From: Boswellia sacra
Lineage: Eukaryota; Streptophyta; Magnoliopsida; Sapindales; Burseraceae
Length of the DNA stretch: 64,000 nt
Direction of reading: 5' to 3'
Assembly (NCBI GenBank): GCA_013180625.2
Contig: SNVD02006942.1
Location: 2,356,001-2,420,000 of the forward strand
In this document: in pieces, positions 42,801-56,200 of the stretch
How positions within the stretch are numbered: position 1 is the first letter of the stretch
How the letters are laid out: every line of letters starts with the position of its first letter
Made by a program: the position numbers and the translations under genes
Notes under the pieces: model-generated
What the model saw: only the letters and a program-made list of their open reading frames with translations
Told to the model about the DNA's origin: nothing
Databases searched by the model: none

Positions 42801-45800
42801 GTGGAAGAATAACATTTGTGGTAATAAAGCATTTTTAGGTTGATGCAGTTAGATTTTTTTGGAGGGCTTCATGCTGCGTGTTTATGTTTCTATTGATCTA
42901 TTGGATGATTGATTAAATTACGTAGTGGTTATACAGGAGTAGAGTTCAACAAATTACTGGCTCAACAAACAATCTTCAACGGCGTTCGGGCAATGTTTTA
43001 CCACCACCATTTGATGATTTTTGCATCAGTAGTTCCGCTTCTACGGCAAAACCTATAGTAAAAAATACTCCTAATGTAAGCTCTATTAGTCTTAACTAAC
43101 GGTATATATATATATATGAAGCAGTGTTATATGGTCCTATTGACTTCTTCTGTGATCTCTTGTGCATTTAGGGGTGTCAGATTGGGGGAGTTTTGTGTGT
43201 GTGTGTGTGTGTTTTTTTTAAAATTTTGTCTGACTGCAAATTGTGACAAACTGGATTACATCTATTATGCTACATAAGCATTCAATACTGTCGAAAGCAA
43301 ACATTAAATTTATTCTAGTTATGCATTTTTGGCTTATATTCAATCATGAATACCTAAATCATTTATCTTTTTGTTTTTGTCCAAGTGTGTAGAGTATATT
43401 GTCTAACTTCTATGTGCTAAGCCTCTTCTACATCTAGGCACATTCTTGCTCCTGAACCCCTGTTTTATTTTTGTTACATTTAATATTGTGGCAGAGCACA
43501 ACAACCACCACTAAAGATTCTCTTCCAAATGGAAGCTCTAGTAGATCTGTAGCTCTCCCTGCTGCAGCCTCATGGTATATCATCTACTTATCATCTACGC
43601 ATCAAGCCTTATGTTATATTTAGTTGCTAATCCTGAATACTTGTCACTTGGTAGGGGAATGCGTGCTTCAAACCAGCAGCAGCTAGTAGCTACTACAGCA
43701 TTTTCTAATGGATCTTCCAAGCAAAAACCTGAAACAGTTGGTGGGACTTTGGCATTTTCATCAGCTGTTGCAAACACAACTCCAGCATCTACATTACAAA
43801 GTGATGTGGTGGAAAAGGCAGTATTGAATGATGATAATCAAATGACATATGTTAAAGGTAAGTCGGACTCCTTAAAACATTTGAGACAGCATGTTGAGAT
43901 GGACTCTCAAACCTCTACAGCAGAGATACCTCCTACACCTGATGGACAGCCTGCTACCGGAAGTTTGAGCAGCCGGTCCTCTTGTCCACCATTATCCAAC
44001 TATAGTAATAAAGGCCTTAGTATGGCTTCAAATGTTATAAATTCCTTAGACAATACTGAGCATTCATTTTCTGGTCCTGAAAAGGAAGGGAATGTTGCAA
44101 CAGAGGTTAAGATGCAGAACTTATGCTCAGATTTGTCTGTAATGAGCTTAGATATGAATGGTGTGAATGAACATTCTGGTATAAATAGGCCTAGTAGTTC
44201 ACTTCCTGATCATGGGTTGATTAAAGTTCCTGGAAATCAAGGGCTACGGCAATATTATGCTGAGCAATCTAGAGAACCTTTAACATCGCCAGCAACTGGG
44301 AAACCTACTATATCAACAAATGATGCGTTTGTTTCAAGAGAACAGTTTGATTGGGGGACAGATGCACAAAATCAAGCAGTGACAGATGCAAGTCCGCAAG
44401 AAGAGGAAGATGTATTATCTTTTGATAATCAAAGATTAAAGGACCCAGAAATTGTATGTCGTTCATCATATTTGCCAAATTCTGCCAATTCATTATCTGT
44501 TTCAAATCACCTGAGGCCTCATTCTTTGCAACATAATGAGGGTTTTGCTGCCACTAATTTGAATGCTGACCCTCAATTTGTAGATGATAAAGTTGGTGAT
44601 GGTTCACATCTACATTCATCTAGCATTTCATTGATGTCAAATGGATACAATGAGCAGTTGGTTAGGAGTTCTAGTTCTGATAGAAGCATAGAACATTCCT
44701 TTTTGCTTTCACATGAGGGGAAAGGGAAGCCCATGGGAAGATTACATGGTGATGCTGATGTTGGTGCTGCTGTAGATAGAGGAGAGAACAGTATTATCTC
44801 AAATATATTGTCCATGGATTTTGATGCATGGGATGATGCTTTGCCTCAGAATTTGGCAAAGTTGTTAGGTGAAACAGATAAAGAGCCTAGCTCACTTGTG
44901 TCGAGTTCCTGGAAAGGACATAATAACAATCAGTCCAGGTTCTCTTTTGCAAGACAGGAGGAATCAAAGAATCAAGCATTTGATGTTGAACGATCTTACA
45001 GTGTTTTTGGGCAGTTGCAAAAGAGCCACTCTTTTGGCCAGGATTTTGCTGACAATAGAGATCCATTATTGGATAAGCTTGGTATACGTAATGGCTTTTA
45101 TCCCAGTAGTTTTGAAGAATCAGATAGTTTTTCTAGCAATCCTTCAGTTTTCCCTTCTAATAAGCTTTCTGGTGAGTATCATTATTTTGTACTGAAGAGT
45201 TTGTCCTCCATAACTTAATGGCCTTCAGTTTTTCTGTTTAAGTTTTATTTTTATTTTTATTTTATTTATTTTTTTGTGCGCTGTATATGTTTATTTTTTT
45301 CTTGGTTTTTGTTCTAAAGAATATGTTTCATTCAAAGCAATGAGGCTTGCATTTGACGGAGGTTTGTGTTGCTTAGTTATGGAAGACTTATTTCTTTGTT
45401 CATTATTACTATTGATATTGTTTCGAGAGATGACAGATAGGTCTTGGCACTTCAACTGTGGAGGATGTTATTTAACAAAAATTGTGTTTTTTACCACTTT
45501 GGCTGCAGTGAGTGTGTCTTCTATTTAATAGTCTTCTCTTCCTGTGAGCAAACTGTAAATTAAAAATGGTGGAGGATTTTCGTTGAGTTTGGTTTTATTT
45601 AGGCTGGTGGGACTGATAAATGATTGTAGAAAACTTTGATTCAGAACCAACAACCAAAACTTTCTGTCTTCTGTTGCACCTTTTGTAACCCAAGTGACCA
45701 TTTTTTATTATACTGTACTCTCCGTCATGTTATTCTTTTTGTCCTGATCCTTTTTTTAATTTATTTTAATGCAAGTAGATATATTTGCCTTTTGTACTGT

Positions 45801-46649
45801 TTGGAAGTTTGATAATTGTTGGCTGGGTAAACTGATACAATTATTTTTTCCGGTTTAATTTATCAGTTTCAAGATCTCAAATTTCTGCCCCACCTGGATT
45901 CTCTGTTCCAAGCAGAGCACCACCCCCAGGTTTTTCTTCTCATGAGAGATTGGACCAGCCTTTTGATACGCTTTCTGGTGAGTTGTCATATTATTTGTTT
46001 GGATCTTATGTTGAGATTTTTATTGGGAATTGCCTGTTAAATTGGCTCAATTATCTGTGTCATTGGCTTTGCAGGAAACCATTTGCTCGACTCTTCTTCC
46101 CTTTTGAGAAATACATATCAGACACAGCCAGGTGGAAGTATCAGTAGCACTGCTGATATTGAATTTATGGATCCCGCTATTTTGGCTGTTGGTAAAGGGA
46201 GACTTCAAGGTGGGCTTAACAACACTGGCTTAGACATGCGATCTAATTTTCCCCCGCAACTAAATAATGCCTTTGAAAATGAGGCAAGACTGCAGTTAAT
46301 GATGCAAAGGTCGCTCTCCCAGCACCAGAATCTAAGATATTCTGACATTGGTGACAGTTTCTCTTCTCTCACTGATTCTTACGGAATCTCTTCAAGGCTG
46401 ATGGAACAACCGCAAGTGAACAATCTATCTCCCTTTGCCCAGCTGTCTATCCAACAGTCTAGAAATTCACTAATTTCAAATGGCCATTGGGATGGGTGGA
46501 ATGAGGTTCAGGGTGGAAACAGTTTAGGTATGGCCGAGCTCCTCAGAAATGAGAGACTGGGGTTCAACAAATTTTATACTGGATATGAAGATTCTAAGTT
46601 TCGGATGCCCAGCTCGGGTGACCTATACAACAGAACATTTGGAATGTGA
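39808..46649 (+). CDS. NOT4: CCR4-NOT complex subunit 4 (NOT4) type RING E3 ligase
   Basis: Twelve coding exons: 39808-39900, 40666-40793, 40911-41067, 41221-41330, 41608-41691, 41799-41847, 41937-42028, 42937-43075, 43495-43574, 43655-45171, 45867-45977 and 46075-46649. They join in frame to 1044 residues. N-terminal C4C4 RING: Cys9, 12, 26, 28, 33, 36, 53 and 56 (CPLCAEEMD, PCKCGYEICVWC, CPACRHPY). A basic, probably helical linker follows (ERKMKSQKSKTKSSEARKQQ). The RRM starts at about residue 107 (RNLVYIVGLPL) and is followed by a CCCH-type finger (YCHAWLRNVACSNPDCLYLH). This order is diagnostic of NOT4, which ubiquitinates targets at the CCR4-NOT deadenylase and on stalled ribosomes. The long C-terminal half is Ser/Asn-rich and mostly disordered, as in the larger plant homologues. 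The frame is intact. Confidence 0.95.
43194..43212. repeat. (GT)n microsatellite in NOT4 intron 8
   Basis: A run of about nine GT units followed by a T run, inside the intron between exons 42937-43075 and 43495-43574. Confidence 0.85.
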
Positions 46650-49332
46650 TATGTGTTGGGGTCAATCAAAATTTATCGGTTGATTGGAGGTGGTGGTTGA
46701 CAGAGGAAACATACTGATCTCGTGCTATTTGATCGCATTGTTACTAGAGGATGGGACTGACTCATCATAACTGGTCTCGTTGCGCTGCTGATGGTGGATC
46801 AAACTCTTGAAAAATGGGGCCTAAAAATCGGGTCTGGAAACCAGCAGGTGAGATTAAATTAGATTAAATTAATCTATTTAATCTCTATAGGAGTAAAAAG
46901 TTTTGATCTACGTCTGGTTGGTAATCTTAGTGGTAAGAGCCCTTGGCATGAATGGTTTTTAACTGTATCTGTTGTGCCCATCTGTTCCTGGTTAAATGTT
47001 TGATGTGGTTGGCAGTTTTCGAACTCCAGTTCACGTTTTAGCAGCCACCATATCTTTTGTCAGTAGAGACCAACTACCGAGCGATAAAACTAACAGTGGC
47101 ACAAGCCTGGCTTACCCGTGTGATGTGTACATTTTATACAAGTTGTAATTAATTTCTATGCTTAATAGTCACATAGATTTGATTTTGATAATATCATTAT
47201 TATGCACTGGCTAATCAATTTGGTTTTGTGGTGTTATGATTGTGTTTGCAGGTATAGTAAGCTGCGATCTACATAGTGTGTATTGCGGAATGGTTGTATA
47301 TGATCTAACTGGCAGGTTGATCCTCCAAATGTTGAGTGTTTTGCTTCTAATTACGGTTAACAGTTAATATTTGGTTGTTGATCTCTCAACTTAAATAGAT
47401 GAAATCAGATCTTAGGCCTACTTTAATTCTCCCATTTCGTCTGTTTACCTGTTTGTGAGTGCTATACAATACAGCTGCTGCAATATGATGTGGACGAGGT
47501 TGGACAAACTGAAACAACTACTGATTTGCTTTAATTTGATGAGTGATTGTTTTCAAATACTGTATGGGTCTTTCCTGGGGCGTCTAGAGATGTCGTATAT
47601 TTTATCTAACGGATGAATAAAGGCCAGAGCTTGCTTCTTCCAAGGATAATATTGTTACTCTTCTAAAAGCTGGTGTGAACAAGGGAAATTTTATACTCCA
47701 AATTTGACTTAAAAGAAGCTGGCTAGTTTGTAATCAATTATCTTTCTGATCTAGAGACAAAGAATTGTTTAAATTTAGACTATCCTCAAGGCATGCGGTT
47801 TCAACATACGTCGGCTCAATAACACTCAAATGTACGATGCCTCAAAATTTGGAAATAGCTAATATAATGTATGGGTTGGCTACAGTATAGCCAGGTTTAG
47901 CCAATGTATCATATATAAATTTTTAAAAATTATTAATGGACGTAGTTTTTATATAATTATAATTTATAATTTTTATATATTTATTTATGATTTTTATATC
48001 ATTATTTATAATTTTAATTCATGATTTTTGTTGGATTGGTATATCTGTGGTACTGTAATCGGTTTATATAATGTAAAACATTTTAATTTACTTTGCAAAA
48101 CAGTAACAAAAAAGTAGAGGAAAGGGAGGGGGGGTGATATTTTACAAAATTGTTCTACGAGATATGATGTAACAGTACTTTTGGTACAGTACTATAAGAC
48201 ATGATAGTGTAAATGTTCGATTTGGATGGAAGGTGAGTTGAGCATTACACGATAACTGTTTGGTAACAGTATTTTGTCATTGGGTTCTTTAGGTTTGTCT
48301 CCTTGAAAAGAGAAAAGTGATCACTCTCCTCTCTCTCTTGTATCTTACTTACCGCTATGCATTGCTTACAATTAAGGGACGAAAAAAAAAAAAGCATTTC
48401 CTTCAGGCCTTTTAGAAAGTGATTCCTAACTCAAGTCATCCCACTAACGGTAGAACAGAGACAAAGTTGATACTACATGAACAAGCAAAGCAAGCAGGCA
48501 GTTCCCTTTGCTCAAAGACATGTAAAAACTTGCTTACCATTTGGGCTCTCCCATTCATTGCCACTCATTAAATACTTCTTTAAGAAGAATATCTCAATTA
48601 AAAAATAAAAAATAAAACCCCACCAACGAAAATCCCTAACTCTAGCACCAAACTTAACCAAAACAACAAAAATGAACTGGGTCCATTAGTATAATTGAGC
48701 AAAAATCCAACTGGGTCTTGTCCCACCACCATGTGTTCCAATAACTACAGTGAGATCTATGGTGCTCCTTTTCAGCCTATTCACTCATTTAAGTGAAAGA
48801 GAGTGTGGGGTTTGCTTGTTTGTTTCTTTTGTCTATTTCCATTGCAAATAGATGATGATTGATTATATGCCTATGTTTGATGATGATACATCGATGGATA
48901 GATATGCTCAGGTGGGATAAATTTTTAGCCTTTGAAGCCGTGGGGGCACAAATCAAAGGAGACAGAGGAAAAAAAAAAAAAAAAAGGGAGAGTGAGTCTT
49001 GCTACATGCGAGTTTGTTTTTTTTTTTTTTTAGCGAAAAAAGGAGACTTGTCCTGTCTTTTCACTTTTATGTAATGTTCCAATTGCTATAGGCACGCCAT
49101 TATAGCTTTGTATATTAATTACCTCACCTTTAACAATATAAACCCAAACGAATTATTTGTTAAAATTAAAAAAGAAAAAACATAATGAGGACAATATTAT
49201 ACCTCCCTGAAATTTCTCTAAATTCCGTCAACTAATATTTGTTGGTAGAATGGATGATTTCAATAAACCTGAAGAAGATTTTTGAAATCTGAACTTTTTC
49301 TTTTGTTAATTTCAACCACATTTTTAGCTACT
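46650..49332. other. 3' UTR of NOT4 and spacer
   Basis: The first several hundred bases should be the 3' UTR. A possible 3' UTR intron lies between a GTGAGA donor near 46848 and a TTTGCAG acceptor near 47251. Beyond about 47700 the sequence is AT-rich, and I recognise no gene. Confidence 0.4.
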
Positions 49333-49383
49333 TTAAAATGGTTTTGATAACATTAAAACCATTTGTTATCAAAACCATTTTAA
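49333..49383. repeat. Perfect hairpin with 20-bp arms
   Basis: Arms 49333-49352 (TTAAAATGGTTTTGATAACA) and 49364-49383 are exact reverse complements, separated by an 11-base loop. It may be a very short foldback element. Confidence 0.85.
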
Positions 49384-50575
49384 TACAACTTTAAATTGCA
49401 GGGCAAAACAAAGACCATTCATTATCGACAAGCAGTTAGAAATTTTGGTGGACAAAGGATGTACCATGACCAGCCTTGAGTACATCTAAGCTAAAAAATG
49501 ATGCAAAAATTTCCCAAATTTGATGGTCCTAAAAAACAAATGCAAAAAGAAAAGGGCACCTGTACTAATATTATTTCACATCACAGCTTTCCCAAATTAT
49601 TTCAATGCGTCAATGGCTGTCTCCAAATTTAAGGATTCTTATTCTTTCACCAAAAGAGAAGTGGGGACTCTCCGACTCTCTTTCTCTGGAAAAGATTCTC
49701 TTTCATGGATTATTATCTTTTGTGTGTCACATGCCTCTAAATTACTCTTAGATTTTTACTAGAGTAAAATTCCATCAGTTTGTCTCTAATTTTTTTTATA
49801 GTTAGATATGTGGAAATTAACCTTTAATACTTTAATAAAGACCATGTTTTGTACTTTTTGTTACTATTGATTATGTACGTTGAATATTTCGAGTTTGACA
49901 ATTCGTCATTGTAAATGAAAATATTGACAATGTTCCTATGCTTTTGAACGAAGAAAAATAATACGTTTATAATTCATTTATAATCAACTCTTATTACAAT
50001 CTGAGTTAACAAAATCTTATAACTTTTCTTATTTTTTACTCCTATAGTGAATTATTTTCAATTTAATGGTAAATAGTTCGCTATAAATATAGCATTACTC
50101 TTAAGTGAAATCTGAAAAACATACCAAAAATTGGGACATTCTATAAAGGGCAAATGACACGAACCACGAACCACTCCTATGTTTTAGGAGAAATTACAAG
50201 CTTTAACATCTTTTACAAATTTTTGCAGTGTCTACCCCTATTATTTAAAAAAAAAACCATAGAGTACCCTTTTGTTAGTTTGTCGCGTTAAATAATTATA
50301 AATAAGATGAAATTTAAGAGGTACAATAGTCAATTTATTAACAAAAGGATACTCTATGATTTTTTTTTTTTAAGATAGGGGGAAGCACTGAATTATATAT
50401 TTCTTTAAATTTGCTGTTAGGGGTAGGGGTATTTTAGTAATTAAAGTAAAATAGATGAAAATATTGTATCATCTAATGGACAAACTAGCAAATGATACTC
50501 CATGATTTTTTTTTTTTAAACAATAGGGGTAGGCCCCTGAAAAAAATTTGTAAAAGATGTTAAGAGTTCGAAAAT
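49384..50575. other. AT-rich spacer
   Basis: No gene is recognised. A weak family 2-like inverted repeat may lie at about 49960-50105, whose right end reads TATAGCATTACTC. Confidence 0.35.
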
Positions 50576-50898
50576 TAGGGGTGTGCAAAATAATCCGACC
50601 CGATCGGGTTTGTCGGGTTTATCGGGTTTTGGTCGGGTTAACTGTGAACAGTAACCCGAAATCGGGTTGGAATAGTCGGGTTTAAATAGTACCAGGTTAT
50701 AATCGGGTTTGAATAGTATATTTGAATAAAACCAAACCCGATCCAACCCGACCCTATCCGATCGGGTTGTCGGGTTTTTAATCGTGGTTAATATTGAATA
50801 GTAATCCGAATTCGGGTTAAAAGAGTCGGATTTGAACAATATCAGATCAAAATCGAGTTTGAATAAATTCGACCCGATCTGACCCGTGTGCACCCTTA
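50576..50898. mobile_element. hAT-like non-autonomous element with CGGGTT subterminal repeats
   Basis: The ends TAGGGGTGTGCA and, as reverse complement, TAAGGGTGCACA form imperfect inverted repeats of the TAGGG type. The interior holds many copies of CGGGTT in both orientations (the AACCCG form around 50735-50755). Flanking 8-mers (TCGAAAAT and CAAAAAAT) resemble a decayed duplication. The open minus-strand frame across it simply reads the repeats and is not a gene. Confidence 0.6.
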
Positions 50899-51527
50899 CA
50901 AAAAATTTGCCTAAACATAAAGGTAGTTGGTGTTATTTCCCCATTCTAAGAAATAGTAATATTTTTCTTTTACCGCTCATAAAAATTTGTTTTTAGAAAT
51001 TCACTAAATATAATCAAATCGTAATTCACCGGACTTTGACTGCCAAGTGGCAGTTGCCAGAAAAGAAGAGAGAGTGTGTAATGGTGATTGATTTGACCAT
51101 ACGATGATGCATCGTTAGCTCATGACGTAATTGAATGATACTTGTCACTTATTGATCCGTATTTGTCACTTCATCTTAATTTTTTTATAAAAAATTTATT
51201 ACATTAACAGTTGAAAAAATAATTAAAATTGAACATTATTAGATGATTCCGACTCATCCACTTGTTCATGGTCCTCCACTTCCTTTTTCTTTTTCCTATA
51301 TTCCAGTTAATTTTACACTAATACTGTTTTTATTAAAAGGTTAATACTTTTCTCATCTGTATTTAATTTCAATTTTAAACATTTAAATACTATGCATAAC
51401 CATAACTTGAATTTTGTACACCAATAACTTAACTTGACAGGAGAATAATACATTTATATATTTTTATAAATTTTGTATATAAACTTGTGTATATATAATA
51501 AGATATAGTATTACTAATTTATGTACG

Positions 51528-51712
51528 AGCAAAAACTACACCTATAACTTATTTATAATCAATTTTTTTTATAATCTAAGTTGATGAAAAGTCGATGAAA
51601 ATTTATTGAAAAAAATAAATAAAGATAATTATATATTTTTAGTCTGATTTTGTCAGCAGAGGTGAGAGGGCAAGTTTGTTGTAAAAAAGTCATAGGTGTA
51701 GGATTGTTCTTT
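51528..51712. mobile_element. MITE-like foldback element
   Basis: Left end ACTACACCTATAACTTATTT; the reverse complement of the right end reads TCCTACACCTATGACTTTTT, with similarity continuing over about 30 bases. It is non-coding. Confidence 0.6.
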
Positions 51713-53264
51713 ATTTACACATTATCGCTCAATTTGTATATCTATTATTTCAATCAGCTTAATATATCAATTTATATCTATATCTGAGAGTTTATACAAA
51801 AAAATATGAAATTCATAAAACTATCGTTATCTTACGTATAAATTCCACGGAAAAGAAAAATGTAAAATATCCCTTAGCCTGAACATTAAAATGGGAAGAT
51901 GACAACTAGGAAAAGCTCGATCAATCAATCTTGATTGCGATATTGAAGAAGCCAAATGCAAAGGATTCATGGCCTCACATTTCATATTCAATAGTTTTGT
52001 AGTGCTGCTACCCATGGCCATGTTTCTTCATTGCAAATAAATTTTACAGATTGGAAGTGATGTGACAAATTAATTGACGTAAGCGGAATGTTCAACCTCG
52101 TCCTTATCGCTATAACTCTTTGGTGCCTTCAGCCGTGTAAGTCGTAGAGTACACACATTTTCTCTTGCCTAGCTGTTTTTCATTTCCAGAATTTATTCAT
52201 CACTCAAATTCGGGAAGCAAGGAACCTTCAAAAATTAAAATCTTTTGCAAGGCTAGATTTCGTACAAAAAAGTTTTCGATCGAAAGCGTTTTAATGGTAT
52301 TATTAGGACATTTTAGAACTGAATAGTGATATTAAAACATCTACAACCAGGTTTTTCAAACAACATCCAAAGCCCATACATTTAATGTTAAAACAAGCTT
52401 TACCGAAAATTATTCTCTTTTTTTTTCGTACTTATTCGGGTACATTATGGCAACTGCATAATTGGCAGGCAAGCATAGACAAAAGAGGGAAAAACCAAGT
52501 TACAGAATATCAAAATTCGAACAAACTAGCAGTAGCACCACGTTGTTTTAGACTTACAATTATTTACAATTAAATTTGCCTTTAAAAGATTGTGAAGAGG
52601 CAATTAATAATATTACGATATTAACTTTTTTTCAAAAGCTGCTTATCATAAGCAACTCAAAACACAAATATCTTTTTATCGGATTGGTCAATTGCCCACT
52701 TCGTAAAGTAGCATGTATGTATAGTATCAATAAACAGGTTATGCATTTAGTTGTACAACCTCACACACCTTTTGAGCACTAAAGCTGTAATTTGTGCATT
52801 TGAGTGCATGAGTTTCTAAGTGTCACGCGATATATTGTACATCAAAAACTAAGACGCGGGTCCTCCATGAAACAAGTCATAAGCTTGATGCAGGAAAACT
52901 TGATTAGAATTTCTTTGCGTGAGCTCGACTCCAAAAAATCAGTGTTTTAAACAGATAATGCTTCAAAATGGATTGCAGAAGATAGATATTCTCATAATTT
53001 TAGCATACATCACTTCACTTGATAGGGAACTTTTAACACTTTAATCACTCAATGTTATGCACTAGAAACACTTTCAAATGGGATTAGCCTTTTTTAGAAG
53101 GGATGTATTCAACAAGAGTACAGTAATTAATGGTTTATCAAGTCAGAAACTTAGTCTATGGCGGGGTATATGAATCAACATTTTGAATCATACAATGAAT
53201 TTGATCACCACAGCTATTATTGTTGCCTATTGACAGTGAATACCGGAGGGCGACGGTAGGGAGG
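51713..53264. other. Spacer and 3' UTR of the AP2 gene
   Basis: The part adjoining 53264 is the likely 3' UTR of the minus-strand AP2 gene. Frames at 52385-52782 do not resemble proteins. Nothing else is recognised. Confidence 0.4.
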
Positions 53265-56200
53265 CTATGGTGGTGCCTGTGGTGTCTTCATTTGATAATA
53301 GAACTGAGAGGCGTTTGGGGCAGTGGTATTGGATGGAGTGAAACAGAGATTGAGGGCTGCTGGATTGAGAGGCTTTGAAGGAAGAATAGCAGCGGAGGGT
53401 GGGGTAGCCGTAAATGAGAATCCTGATGATGCTGCAGTAGATAACAGTGGCAATGGGGTAGCACTGACCTGGCCATGCATTTGCCATGCCCAGTTAGTGA
53501 GACCATGTGGAGGACCTAGTTCATTTCTCTTCTCTGTTGCTACTTCCTACAAGACAAAAACAATTCAAAATTTATTTACGATGAAGTGAGGTGTCGATAG
53601 CATATGATTTACTGCATAAGCATGATATTCCTCCCTTCTTTAAAAATCAGCTTGGATAAACGACACAGACTGAAGAACAGGCAGTGCATGAAATGTTATG
53701 CAGTTTTAAACTGTCTCACAATTATTGCTACTCTGGCATTTAGTCTATAATAGCTGCTGCTATGTATTTCTTATTTTTATGACTCATGATCAACTTGTTA
53801 CTACTACAATAATTCTGCCAGCACCATCAGCATCTTACCCACTGCTAATGTATAGATTCTACGGCCAGAAAATTCATCTTAAAGCCAATATACAAGTTTC
53901 TAACTGCTGGTTTGAACCGTACATCACTTACGACAAGTAACAGAAGCTGCAATCTATTAAATAGATTATTAAATCGTGTTAACAGTTGTGCATATCCAGA
54001 TGAACCCAAGGAAACATAAAGAAGTCCCAAAAAAGCAATTAGCTTTACCTCAGTGGGAAGAAAACTGGGATAGACCCCATTCCAGAAAATTGGGTGATCT
54101 GAAGTCCTTATTAGTCCTTTGCATGGTGGATCACCCACTGATGCAGCAACACAGTTCTCCATCTGCAAGAATAAAATCATAGAGAATATGACCAAAAAAT
54201 AGATATGAAGCTAACATTTGGATGGAATGCTTCGTGGACTTCTATCATCTTAGTGACATCAATGCTTGCCTAGATGATCGTGCAGAGATAATTATCAAAA
54301 GGAGAAACTTTTAAGGTGAGACGATTAGTTTGAAGTGAAAGTACTCCAGCTAAAGCTAAAACCGATTATTCTAAAAGTTGAGGCCTCTTAAATTTGGAAT
54401 ATATAACCTTAAGTAAATTTCAAACTAAAATTACCCTTGAATTTCTTCCACCATGCACACTACTGCCAAATGCTGGAGATATCGCCAAGTTCAGGTCAAG
54501 ATTATGCTCGCTGCCTGCACAAAAAAATCATTCAAACACCAATTTAGCAAAATAGGTCTCCTGTAGTTCTGTAGACGAAAATTATTTGTGCTATGCAAGC
54601 CATCAGTATCTCATTATACCTTCATTACCCAGCCCAGAATTCATCTCCCCTTCATATGTACTTGGCTCAAAGTTGGTGACCGCCTCCCTTCCGTTACATT
54701 TGATAGCTGCCTTGTCATAAGCCCTGATTTCCAGAAAACCAAAAGGTAGACGTGTTGGAAGGAACCCTATTGAGGTTGACAATTCAGGGTAATAAATTCA
54801 GAATTATTAGGACCTTGCAGCTTCTACTTCGCTGTCGAATAGCCCAAGATAAATATACCTGCATGGAAGCATCGTAATCTCCACGATGAAAAAACACCAT
54901 CGCCAATTTATTTCTTCTTTCAAATAGGCGTCTTATAACTGTTTTCCCCATACAAGGAAAAACAAAGACAAGCCCAATGAGAATTGATTTGAACCAATTC
55001 TCAGTTCCAAACAACAATAACTTAAACTTCTTTTTTTCTTCACTCAAGGCTGATATGAACAAAAAACTTAAAATTTTATAAGAGTTCCTCACTTTTTGCC
55101 AAGGAACTGCCCCATTCGTGCTTCCCATCGGCCACATTTGTGTAGTGTCACCCCTCGATATTTTGAGCTCCCTCTTGAAAAACCGGTGCTCTGGCGACGA
55201 AGTATATGCACAAACTCCTCCTTTGACAGATCCTTCATCTGCCCCATTCGTCAAAATCACATAAGATATCACTATAACCACCTTATGATACAAAGGAAAC
55301 CAGTCTTATCAAATAACATTAAGTTGTCCAACCTGTTTCATTTCTTCCTGATAATCAGCAAGATTAAAATTGATGTCAGCATCTACCCCCCTGAACTTAA
55401 TAGCAGCTCGATCGTAGGCCCTGCACATAAGAACCGAAAATGTGATCCAAATAATTCATCCAAAAATTAAAGCATCTAGAAAATCGGGTCAACAAGTTTC
55501 TATAAGTTACACTATTCATTTACCTAGCCGCAGCATGAGCTGTGTCAAATCCACCTAAATACACCCAAAAAAGACGTAAATACACTTCAAAAATAAAATA
55601 AAATAAAAAATAAAAAAGACTCAAATAATTTCCTTCACTGTCCCATAATTGAAATCAAATTACATATAATGACATCCATACCCAGATATACTTGTTTCCC
55701 ACAATCCCTGCACCGAAAAAATTGGAAAAAAAAACAATTAATTAAGAATATTAATAAGTAAATAATTTCCTTGTCCAAACACATCAAAATTTAAACGAAA
55801 TTTAATTTCAACTAAAATCATGGAAATCAGAACTCGAAACAAACACGTAAAAACCATAAATAGAACAAAAACAAAACAAAACCTTACCAGATATGAGATT
55901 CCCATCTGCCAGTTCTTCTATAAAACGTGACTCCTCTATATTGCGAGCTCCTTGACCTTGGACCTCTCCTGCTCTTCTTCACCGCCTGTGACGCTTGCTG
56001 CACCACCCGCACCTCTCCTCCACCTTCTTCTTGTTGTTGCTGCTGCTGTTGCTGCAGCTGTTGATGCTTATCACCAGTAAGATCGATCCAATTTCTAGAA
56101 GACTGTCCCTCGCAACTCCCTAAGTCGCCGCCGTGCCTCTTCGTTCCTCCGCTCACCGGAAAAAACGCGAACTCCTTCCTCACGAGATCCTCGTTTCGAT

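Noticed and set aside
50516..50893. 125-codon minus-strand open frame
   Set aside because: It only reads through the CGGGTT repeat array (recurring KPD/NPTTRSD-like text) and is not a protein.
53415..53440. Plus-strand sequence resembling mature miR172, possible MIR172 gene
   Set aside because: It is the exact complement of the target site in an AP2 coding exon and lacks a matching hairpin arm nearby.
54784..55293. 169-codon minus-strand frame across AP2 exons
   Set aside because: It is out of frame with the AP2 protein and crosses an intron; the spliced frame gives the recognised AP2 domain.
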